64,000 bases of DNA from Endomicrobium sp. Its GTDB lineage: Bacteria > Elusimicrobiota > Endomicrobiia > Endomicrobiales > Endomicrobiaceae. Position 1 is the stretch's first letter; each line of letters opens with the position of its first letter. Made by a program: the position numbers and the translations under genes. Below, in pieces: positions 41,135 to 48,202 of this stretch. Below the pieces are notes generated by a model. It was not told the DNA's origin, did no database searches, and saw only the letters and a program-made list of their open reading frames with translations. The stretch lies in NCBI GenBank assembly GCA_031273925.1, contig JAISQW010000001.1:113944-177943 (forward strand). The letters run 5' to 3'.

Positions 41135-41386
41135 TCAATTAAGATAAACCACATTATTTCCATCAGGACGCATTAATCCATTTCTATCAGCAATTGAGTA
41201 CATTTTTTCAAGTGCAAGTAAAGAATTAATTTTTAATTTTAAAAGATCATTTTCAATACTAATTTTATTATATTTTGTTTGTAAATTACTAACTTTATAA
41301 GCAAATCTTATTGAAGTATTTTGTTGCCATAGATAAATAAATATACTTAAAATTATTAATATAATTAATAAGAAATATTTATACAT
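41135..41386 (-). CDS. ftsL: FtsL-like cell division protein
   Basis: 83 residues. One membrane helix (about 3-21), then a short coiled coil (VSNLQTKYNKISIENDLLKLKI) and the SIADRNGLMRPDGNNVVYL tail typical of FtsL/DivIC-like proteins. The sequence alone is weak; position between rsmH and ftsI makes the call convincing. It overlaps the rsmH end by 8 bp. Confidence 0.82.
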   Translation of the reverse strand: MYKYFLLIILIILSIFIYLWQQNTSIRFAYKVSNLQTKYNKISIENDLLKLKINSLLALEKMYSIADRNGLMRPDGNNVVYLN

Positions 41387-42254
41387 TATTTTCTACTGCT
41401 CTAATTTTTGCACTTCTACTTTTTGGGTTATTTATTTTCTCTTTTTGTGTTGCTGTAACAACTTTTTTCGTAAGCAATTTATATATTCCATTAGTAAAAT
41501 TTTGCTTAAAATTATTTTTAACAATTCTATCTTCTAAAGAATGAAAAGTCATTATTACTACTCTAGCTTTTGTATTTAGTAATCTTGGAATTGTCGATAA
41601 TAAAATTTCTAAATTATTAAGTTCATCATTAATAAATATTCTTAAAGCCTGAAAAACTTTCGTTGAGGGATTTATTTTTTTAGTATCATATTTTTTTACA
41701 GAACAAATTATTGATCGTAATTGGATTGCAGTACTTATTTTTCTTTTTTTTCTATATATAACAATTGCGTTTGCAATTTGTCTTGATTTATATTCCTCAC
41801 CATACTGATAAAAAATATTAGCTAGATCTTTACTAGAATAAGAATTAACAACATCCATAGCATTAATTTTTACCCTTTGATCCATCCTCATATCAAGCGT
41901 ATTTGAATTAAAAGAAAATCCTCTACTTAAATCATTGAACTGTTTTGAAGAAACACCTACATCTGCAAAAATACCATTAACTTTATTTATTTTAAGAGCT
42001 GCTAAACTCTTTTCTATATTTTTAAAATTATCTCTTATAAATATTATTCTTTTTTTGTCATTTTTTTTTTCAAAAAAAAAGTTATTATAAGCATCTTCAT
42101 CCCAGTCAAAAGCAATTATTTTTATATTTTTGAATTTATTAAGCAAATAAAAACTATGTCCACCTCCTCCAAAAGTACAATCAACATATATACCATAAGG
42201 TTTATTAATTAAAAATTGTGATATTTCATAAGACATAACAGGAATATGATACAT
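41379..42254 (-). CDS. rsmH: 16S rRNA m4C1402 methyltransferase RsmH
   Basis: Methylates C1402 in the ribosome P site. About 291 residues from ATG 42254 (MYHIPVMSYEI, the family start); an in-frame ATG three codons earlier (42263) is possible. Neither start has a clear ribosome site. Seen: YVDCTFGGGGHSFYLL, FDWDEDAYN, GIFADVGVSSKQFNDLSRGFS (SAM and substrate loops), RMDQR, FQALRIFINDEL, and MTFHSLEDRIVK. The gene contains an A10 tract (T10 on + strand, 42061-42070) that is in frame. mraZ, which usually precedes it, is absent; RNase P RNA takes its place. Confidence 0.95.
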   Translation of the reverse strand: MYHIPVMSYEISQFLINKPYGIYVDCTFGGGGHSFYLLNKFKNIKIIAFDWDEDAYNNFFFEKKNDKKRIIFIRDNFKNIEKSLAALKINKVNGIFADVGVSSKQFNDLSRGFSFNSNTLDMRMDQRVKINAMDVVNSYSSKDLANIFYQYGEEYKSRQIANAIVIYRKKRKISTAIQLRSIICSVKKYDTKKINPSTKVFQALRIFINDELNNLEILLSTIPRLLNTKARVVIMTFHSLEDRIVKNNFKQNFTNGIYKLLTKKVVTATQKEKINNPKSRSAKIRAVENNV

Positions 42255-42286
42255 GTTAATCATTAATTGAATTTATCATATAAATA

Positions 42287-42640
42287 AAAAGACGGTCTAT
42301 ACACCGAATTCTGTCTTTTAAATTATAAAAGTGCAATCATTTCTCTGTTGTTAAAATTACTCTTAACAATCTAGCGGTTTATATTTCAACCTTGCTTTTC
42401 GGTAAGGATTTAGCCGTTTCATATTCTGTATTACTACAAAACTTACCCTTCTTAAAAAGAAGGGTACTTTTCCGTTTCCGGAAAAAGCGTCTCTGATCGC
42501 ACCTCTATTCTCACGAATGACAGGAATTACCTGCTACCGTTTACTGTTTATTGTACAAACAACTTCACACAATTAACAGTCAAAGTTCGGACTTTCCTCT
42601 TTATGACTTTCAACATAAAGCGATTGCACGACCGTCTTTC
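42287..42640 (-). ncRNA. rnpB: RNase P RNA (bacterial type A)
   Basis: Catalytic RNA that matures tRNA 5' ends. On the - strand the 5' end AAAGACGGTC pairs with the 3' end GACCGTCTTT (stem P1). Conserved cores are seen: GAGGAAAGTCCGAAC near the 5' side, AGAGACG in the middle, GAAATGATTGCA, and ACAGAATTCGGTGTATAGACC near the 3' end (the first 20 of these match the universal ACAGAA-CGG core). Length about 354 nt. Ends were set from P1 and may be off by a few bases. Located between the Zn-ribbon gene and rsmH on the same strand. Confidence 0.93.
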
Positions 42641-42652
42641 ATAAAAAGTTAT

Positions 42653-43381
42653 TTAGATAGTATTCCCCATTAATAATATTCTAGAACAATTGTCACAAAA
42701 CACAAGTGTATGTGCTTTTTTAATTTTATTAATCAATTGTGGTCTTAACATTATTCCACATACACTACAACTTTCTTTATAAACAAGTGACACACCTAAC
42801 CCGTTACAACATGTTGACAATCTTTCATACTCTAAAAATACTAAACTATTAATCATTAACTTATATATTTCTCTTTCTTTTTTTATTACAGAAATTTCTT
42901 TTTTAAGTAAATCAGCGCTGATTTCGATTTTTTCTGTTTCCTTTTGTGTTTGTTCTTTAAATTGTAGCAACTCTTTTTCTTTTTTTTTGATTAAACAAAC
43001 ATTTTTGTCAATAGCATCCATAAGCTTTATAAGCTCATCTTCTATAACATCCTTATCATCTTTTGCTTTTTCTATTTCTATAACTAACGTTTTATACATC
43101 ACGTTTGATTTAACAACATTCAGCTCTGTTAAATATTTCTTTATTGTATTTTCTTTTAAAGCAAGTAATGATTCTTTTTCCTTTCTTAAAAAAATTAATT
43201 TATTATTATTATTTTTTTCAATATCTATTTTCTTTTTTTTATCTTCCAAAACTTTATTTACTTCTTTAAGTATATTTGGTATGTGATTAATCTTTTCATT
43301 TATATTTTTAATTTTTATATCACATATTTGCAATTTATACAAAATCTCTAAATCTTTTTTTAAATATTTTATTTCATTCAC
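42653..43381 (-). CDS. Zn-ribbon coiled-coil protein (COG1579-like)
   Basis: About 242 residues. GTG 43381 is chosen as start because GAGG lies 5 bp upstream and because longer starts would run into the tRNA-Val gene. Residues about 1-190 are a long, highly charged coiled coil; the C-terminus has a zinc ribbon CSVCGIMLRPQ ... CDNCSRIL. This matches the conserved family of predicted nucleic-acid-binding Zn-ribbon proteins, whose exact role is unsettled. Its stop is 12 bp before the rnpB 5' end. Confidence 0.8.
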   Translation of the reverse strand: MNEIKYLKKDLEILYKLQICDIKIKNINEKINHIPNILKEVNKVLEDKKKKIDIEKNNNNKLIFLRKEKESLLALKENTIKKYLTELNVVKSNVMYKTLVIEIEKAKDDKDVIEDELIKLMDAIDKNVCLIKKKEKELLQFKEQTQKETEKIEISADLLKKEISVIKKEREIYKLMINSLVFLEYERLSTCCNGLGVSLVYKESCSVCGIMLRPQLINKIKKAHTLVFCDNCSRILLMGNTI

Positions 43382-43430
43382 ATTCGCCTCATTATTTTTT
43401 TTAAAAAAAAACAATAAATAAAACAAATTA

Positions 43431-43503
43431 TGGGTAGTGTAGGATTTGAACCTACGACAATTCGTATGTGATACGAACACTCTGCCAACTGAGTTAACTA
43501 CCC
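43431..43503 (-). tRNA. tRNA-Val (CAC)
   Basis: Acceptor GGGTAGT pairs with ACTACCC, D arm ACTCAGTTGGCAGAGT, anticodon stem TTCGT/ACGAA around ATCACAT (anticodon CAC), T arm GTAGG-TTCAAAT-CCTAC, discriminator A. No encoded CCA. Lies 25 bp after the CAT tRNA and probably shares its promoter. Confidence 0.95.
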
Positions 43504-43528
43504 TTTCTTCACAATAACTATTACATAA

Positions 43529-43602
43529 TGGGCCTGGCAGGATTTGAACCTGCGACCACTCGATTATGAGTCGAGCGCTCTAACCAACTGAGCTACAGGC
43601 CC
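43529..43602 (-). tRNA. tRNA (CAT): probably tRNA-Ile2 (lysidine-modified), less likely elongator tRNA-Met
   Basis: Acceptor GGGCCTG pairs with CAGGCCC, D arm GCTCAGTTGGTTAGAGC, anticodon stem CTCGA/TCGAG around CTCATAA, T arm GCAGG-TTCAAAT-CCTGC, discriminator A. G1-C72 pairing rules out the initiator. The GGGCCTG acceptor resembles isoleucine tRNAs, hence the Ile2 preference, which would require TilS; this is not proven from sequence. Confidence 0.88.
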
Positions 43603-43646
43603 ATCATAGCTTGTTATCTTTTGCATAATTAAAATTACACTGAACG

Positions 43647-43675
43647 ATCATATAACACTAAAAACAACTTGTCAA
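43647..43675 (-). promoter_or_regulatory. Sigma70-type promoter for the tRNA-Ile2/tRNA-Val transcript
   Basis: On the - strand: -35 TTGACA (43675-43670), exact consensus; 17-bp spacer; -10 TATGAT (43652-43647), one mismatch. The -10 ends about 44 bp upstream of the first tRNA base. The best promoter found by eye in the window. Confidence 0.75.
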
Positions 43676-43699
43676 TATTTTTATTTTTTAAAAAAAAAA

Positions 43700-45677
43700 T
43701 TAAAACATAATTTCTACAGATATAAAAACACTAAGAGATCTTTTTGAAAATTTAAAAAAATGCATTAATTTCTTTACACTTTCTTTTTTACACTTAATTA
43801 TTATATATTTTCTGTGAATATTATTAAGTTTTGCAATATACATATAATCAGGTACAGAAATTTTTAGATCTGACATATAATTTTTCGCAAAATTTTTTAG
43901 ACAAAAAAAAAACCTTAAAATTTTGTTCAACTTTTTCTTTTTCTTTATCTCTTATTGTAATTTTTATTATATTACAATACGGAGGATAAAATAACTTTTT
44001 TCTATATTGCATTTCAATGTCATAAAATGATAAATAATCATTTCTCTTTGCACAATTTATTGCATAATTGTCAGGATGACTCGTCTGAAGTACAACAGTT
44101 CCATCATTTGTGATATACCGTGCAATCTGAGTTACAAATTGAACAAATTTTTCAGTTGCTCTAAAATCTGGTGGATATAAAGATATATCTGCATTCAAAA
44201 CACAGATTAAACTAACTCTAAAAAAATAAAATCTTTTTAACATTATTTGCGTAGCGAGTAGTATATCATATTTTTTTACGTTAAACATTTTTTCAAATTC
44301 AAATTTATGAAGTATTGTTATTTTATCTTCATCAAATCTATAAATACTTGACATTTTAAATTTTTTTCTTAATTCTTCTTCAAGCATTTGTATTCCCCAT
44401 CCAAAAAGTTGCATCTTTTTACTTTGACATTTATCACATATTAATGGTAAATATTTAATTTTTCCACAATAGTTACACTTTAACAAATCTGGATTTTTAT
44501 ATAAAACCATTGATATAGAACAGCTTAAACATTTATATATTGTATTACAATTACCACACATAACAACTCTATAATATCCTCTATGATTAAAAAGAATAAC
44601 AATCTGTTCTTTTTTTTTTAGTTTTTCAGATATTATTTCAATTGTTTTAGAAAAGAGTAAATGTAATTTCTCTATTTTGTTTTTCTTAGATACGATTTCA
44701 ATTTTTGGTGAATACAATTTTTCTGTATATTTATTTCTCAATTCTATTAATTTTATTTTTTTTTCACGCGCTTTTGTATAATTTTCAAATGATGGACAAA
44801 CTGATTCTAAAATAACAACAGCATTATGATAATTACATCTCCATTGTGCAATATCTACGATATTATAGTTTATTTTTTCCTTATGTTTATACGTATATTG
44901 TTCATGCTCTTCATCTATAATTATAAGCCCCAAATTTTCTAAAGGAGCAAAAACAGCAGATCTCGTCCCAATTATTATTTTTTTATTTCTGGTTTTTACT
45001 TTTAAAAACATTTTATACTTTTCAACATCACTTACACTTTTATTATACCACATAACAATATCTGCTCCAAATTTTTGTTCTAAAATATCAAAAAGTTTAG
45101 CGACAAGAAAAGTTTCAGACAAAAGTATCATTGCTATTTTATTTTGTTTTAAAATATACATTACTATATTTATGTATATTTCTATTTTAAAATTCCATGA
45201 AACATTTATATTATGAAGAAGGAATGAATTATAAACTTTTTCTTTTATAGATTTAATTATTAAATCTATAACATAATTATACTGTAAATTTACAATATAC
45301 TTTTTAGTTGTCATAACTGCAGTAGTATTAATATTGCTTTTTATATTCTTTTTTGGCAATTTCATTGAAATAGGTATCATTAATGTCAAAGCCTCAGAAA
45401 AAGAACACATATAATTCTTAGAAATATAATTTGAAAAATCTATAGCTTCTTGATTTATAATTGGATGATCATCTAAAATTTTTAAAATATATTTCAATTT
45501 TAAAAAACTTATATTTGCAATTTCTTTATAAGAAATTGCAAAAGCATTGCAAACTCTTTTGCCAACTTGAACCTTAACTCGTCTACCTACTATATTTATA
45601 GGATCTATATTTTTTGGTGGCAAATAATACAACATTTTATTCAATGGAATAGGTATAGCTATTTCTAAAACTATCAT
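43700..45677 (-). pseudogene. priA: PriA-like replication restart protein, frameshifted and with helicase motifs lost
   Basis: PriA reloads the replisome at stalled forks. The frame runs 45677-43848 (609 codons). Its C-terminal part continues in another frame to 43700 (ISVPDYMYIAKLNNIHRKY, ending VFISVEIMF), joined at a T10 tract on the coding strand (43903-43912); removing one T restores the frame. Retained: N-terminal DNA-binding part, GTRSAVFAP, motif II IIDEEHEQ, and all eight zinc Cys (CGNC, CLSC, CNYC, CDKC). Lost: Walker A (GVTGSGKTEVY reads NINVSWNFKIEIY here), motif III (SAT to SVC), motif V (GTQM-AKG to ATQIMLKR) and motif VI (GRAGR absent, QIARYITN). ATP-driven unwinding is therefore unlikely. 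Either a decaying gene or an ATPase-dead structural PriA, as known in actinobacteria. Confidence 0.75.
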
Positions 45678-45680
45678 ATA

Positions 45681-46397
45681 TTAACTAACATTTAATAAAT
45701 ACATAACTTTTTTAATGTCTTCCCAGGTTTTTCTTTTTAAATTAGGATTTCTAAGAAGAGCTGCTGGATGGTATGTAGAAATAAGTTTTATATTCTTATA
45801 TTTCATTATTTTACCTCTTATATCACTTAAAGATTCACTTATATTTATCAGTCCTTTTGTTGAAGTGGATCCCAAAGCTACAATGATTTTTGGTTGAATA
45901 ATTTCAATTTGGGAATCTAAATACTGTTTACAAATTTTCATTTCAGTTAAAGATGGCACTCTATTATTCGAATGTTTTTCTGAATTAAATGGATCAATCA
46001 TAGGATGACATTTAACTATATTTGTAATATAAACACTTTCACGTTTTCTACCCATTGCTTCAATAATTTTTGTCAAAAGTTGTCCTGCTTTACCAACAAA
46101 CGGTTTTCCAGTGTGATCTTCAAAATATCCAGGACCTTCTCCAATAAACATCAAATCTGTATTTAAATTCCCTTCTCCAAATACTGTATTTAAACGATAT
46201 TTTCCTAATGAACACTTTTTACAAAATTTTACTTTTTTTTCTAAAATATCCAATTTTTCCATTAAATTTGTGTAAAATTTAACATTATTCTTTTTTTCAA
46301 GAGAAGTTTTGTAAATTTCTGATTCACCCCAATTCGCATATTCACCGAAAGCAACTTCAATTAAATACAATATTTTAAAAAATTCAAATTGTTTCAT
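45681..46397 (-). CDS. udg: Uracil-DNA glycosylase, family 4 (FeS type)
   Basis: Removes uracil from DNA. 238 residues. Seen: FeS ligands CKKCSLGKYR, then Cys in NIVKCHP and in MKICKQYL; motif 1 GEGPGYFEDHTGKPFVGKAG; and motif 2 STYHPAALLRNP. About 45 extra N-terminal residues lie ahead of the first Cys pair, as in fusions or extended members. Lies 3 bp ahead of priA. Confidence 0.92.
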   Translation of the reverse strand: MKQFEFFKILYLIEVAFGEYANWGESEIYKTSLEKKNNVKFYTNLMEKLDILEKKVKFCKKCSLGKYRLNTVFGEGNLNTDLMFIGEGPGYFEDHTGKPFVGKAGQLLTKIIEAMGRKRESVYITNIVKCHPMIDPFNSEKHSNNRVPSLTEMKICKQYLDSQIEIIQPKIIVALGSTSTKGLINISESLSDIRGKIMKYKNIKLISTYHPAALLRNPNLKRKTWEDIKKVMYLLNVS

Positions 46398-46446
46398 AAA
46401 AAAATATAATTAAACTAAGCAATACTATATAATATGTCCTTTATCA

Positions 46447-46635
46447 CTAATTTTTTACATATTTTACAATAATATCTTCTAATGCCATATTTATAAGCTT
46501 ATAATGATTGACTTTTTTATATTCTTCTTTGATTTGATTTACTAAAATCCATTCCAAAGCAAGTTTAACTATTTCATATCTTCCTAGTTTAGATGAAGAT
46601 AAAATAGTTTCTATTTGCATTTCTATGTTACTCAT
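46447..46635 (-). CDS. rpoZ: RNA polymerase omega subunit
   Basis: Small assembly subunit of RNA polymerase. About 62 residues from ATG 46635, which overlaps the gmk stop (ATGA) and has AGAGGTG upstream; the frame extends ten codons further back. Seen: LGRYEIVKLALEWI (family RYELV-LAA) and NMALEDIIVKYV. gmk-rpoZ is the classic order. Divergent, so the call rests partly on position. Confidence 0.85.
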   Translation of the reverse strand: MSNIEMQIETILSSSKLGRYEIVKLALEWILVNQIKEEYKKVNHYKLINMALEDIIVKYVKN

Positions 46636-47285
46636 TTTACACCTCTTATAAATCCATCTGTCCAAAAATCAAAAATATTTTGATCACTTTTATTCTTATA
46701 TTCTAAAGATTTTATAATTGTTTGTATAATATAGACAGTATTAATTAGTTCTTTATTTACAACAAGATATTCATATTGTTTAATATATTCAAATTCTTTT
46801 TTTGCATTGTTTAAACGAGTTTTTATTTTTCTTTTATTATCTTCATTTCTAATTATTAATCTTTCTTTAAGAATTTTTAGATTTGGTGTTATCATAAAAA
46901 TCGTACATGTATGTGAATACTGTTTTTTTATATTAACTCCACCTTTACCATCAATTTTTAAAATCACGTTTTTATTAGTTTTTAGTATATTTTTTAATTT
47001 TTTTTTTGATGTACCGTAATAATTACCATATATCTTTGTATATTCAATAAATTCTTTTTGATGCTTCATTTTTTGAAACTCAGATTTACTAATAAAAAAA
47101 TAATCTCTTCCATTTTTTTCATTTTGTCTTGGCATCCTTGTGGTGTATGATATTGAAGAAACAATATCTTTATTACGATTAATAATAAAGTCACACACAG
47201 TAGTTTTACCAGTTCCTGATGGAGCAGATATTACTATAAGATTACCTAATGATGAAACACAAGAAAGAGTGATTTTTTTATCCAT
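46632..47285 (-). CDS. gmk: Guanylate kinase
   Basis: Phosphorylates GMP to GDP. 217 residues. Seen: P-loop VISAPSGTGKTTVCDFII, SISYTTRMPRQNEKNGRDYFF (GMP-binding), FIEYTKIYGNYYGTSK, and DGKGGVNIKKQY (family IDVQGA region, drifted to KIDGKGG). Normal length. Starts about 24 bp after the tRNA-Pro 3' end. Confidence 0.94.
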   Translation of the reverse strand: MDKKITLSCVSSLGNLIVISAPSGTGKTTVCDFIINRNKDIVSSISYTTRMPRQNEKNGRDYFFISKSEFQKMKHQKEFIEYTKIYGNYYGTSKKKLKNILKTNKNVILKIDGKGGVNIKKQYSHTCTIFMITPNLKILKERLIIRNEDNKRKIKTRLNNAKKEFEYIKQYEYLVVNKELINTVYIIQTIIKSLEYKNKSDQNIFDFWTDGFIRGVK

Positions 47286-47308
47286 TATTTAAATAATACA
47301 AAAATCTT

Positions 47309-47382
47309 TCGGGAAGGCGGGACTTGAACCCACAACCTCCTGCTCCCAAAGCAGGCGCGATATCCAATTACGCTACTTCCCG
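47309..47382 (-). tRNA. tRNA-Pro (TGG)
   Basis: C1-G72 acceptor CGGGAAG pairs with CTTCCCG, D arm GCGTAATTGGATATCGC, anticodon stem CCTGC/GCAGG around TTTGGGA (anticodon TGG), T arm GTGGG-TTCAAGT-CCCGC, discriminator A. Its first 10 nt overlap the end of rdgB, whose stop codon TAG is formed by tRNA bases 8-10. Confidence 0.96.
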
Positions 47383-47978
47383 GTATCATGTTTTTTTATA
47401 ATATTTGTAATTTTATTCAAAGCTTTAGCTCTATGACTTATAGAATTCTTCAATTCATGACTTAATTCTGATAAAGTTTTTTTATATTTTTGAATATAGA
47501 AAACCGAATCATAGCCAAAACCATTATCGCCTATAATCTCGGTATGTATTGTACCAAATATTTCTCCATATGCAAAAAAAACATCTTTATTGGGATTCGC
47601 AATTGCAATTATTGTCTTTAATGTTGCTGTCCTTTTTGTTAAAGGAACACCTTTTAATGATGATAATAATTTTCTATTATTATCATTACATGTACATCCT
47701 TTACCAGCATATCTTTTTGAATAAATTCCAGGTGCACCTTTTAAGTAGTCAACCTCTAAACCAGAATCATCTGCCAGTGCCAATTTTTTAAAAAATATTG
47801 CTGCTGCTATTGCTTTTTTTGCTGCGTTTTCTTTAATTGTTTTTCCATCCTCTATAATATAAGGATATTTTGGAAAACAAATCATAGGTATAAGTTTTAT
47901 ATTTATATTTTTTAATATTGCTTTTATTTCTATTATTTTATATTTATTTGTTGTAGCTAAAATTATTTCCGTTATCAT
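47373..47978 (-). CDS. rdgB: XTP/dITP pyrophosphatase (RdgB/HAM1)
   Basis: House-cleaning enzyme removing non-canonical purine nucleotides. 201 residues. Seen: IILATTNKYKIIEIKAIL, DGKTIKENAAKKA, LADDSGLEVDYLKGAPGIYSKRYAG (split: ADDSGLEVD and GAPGIYSKRYAG), and GDNGFGYDSVFYI with SHRAKAL. The last codons (ACC GGG AAG TAG) are also the 5' end of tRNA-Pro. GAGGTG lies upstream of the start. Confidence 0.95.
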   Translation of the reverse strand: MITEIILATTNKYKIIEIKAILKNINIKLIPMICFPKYPYIIEDGKTIKENAAKKAIAAAIFFKKLALADDSGLEVDYLKGAPGIYSKRYAGKGCTCNDNNRKLLSSLKGVPLTKRTATLKTIIAIANPNKDVFFAYGEIFGTIHTEIIGDNGFGYDSVFYIQKYKKTLSELSHELKNSISHRAKALNKITNIIKKHDTGK

Positions 47979-48055
47979 ATATTTTACACCTCATCATTAA
48001 ATTTTAAAAAACACAAATTAAAATAGAACTTGATTAATGATATATATTATATAAT

Positions 48056-48202
48056 TTAAGATAAAGACTTTAAACTTTTATTATGTTTTTTATTTTTTAA
48101 ATTAGCTTCATTAAGTCTTATTTTTTTTCTATATCTGTTTTTGATTCTTTTTTAATTTTAATATTGTTTTGTTAATTTCTTATTTTTTAAAAATAATTTC
48201 TT
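48056..48202 (-). pseudogene. Relic of the valS C-terminal coiled-coil arm
   Basis: Directly behind the valS stop the DNA still reads as the family's tRNA-binding arm, but broken over frames: with one extra A at an A8 tract valS continues KRLLKEI, later EINKTILKLKKNQKQI, and in another frame, behind a second A8 tract, IRLNEANLKNKKHNKSLKS ending with LS and a TAA at 48058-48056. ValS proteins normally end with such a Lys/Glu/Leu helix finishing in a LKSL-like run. Read by eye, not aligned by program. Confidence 0.6.

Noticed and set aside
42287-42640. Small open frames across the RNase P RNA gene
   Set aside because: The region has clear RNase P RNA conserved cores and a pairing P1 stem; no protein family is seen.
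43382-43480. N-terminal extension of the Zn-ribbon gene up to 43480
   Set aside because: It would run through the tRNA-Val gene and gives odd sequence; a GTG at 43381 with GAGG fits.
48056-48140. Relic of ribosomal protein S20 (rpsT) behind valS
   Set aside because: The basic stretch at first recalls S20, but it fits the Lys/Glu-rich end of ValS better, in the right order behind valS.
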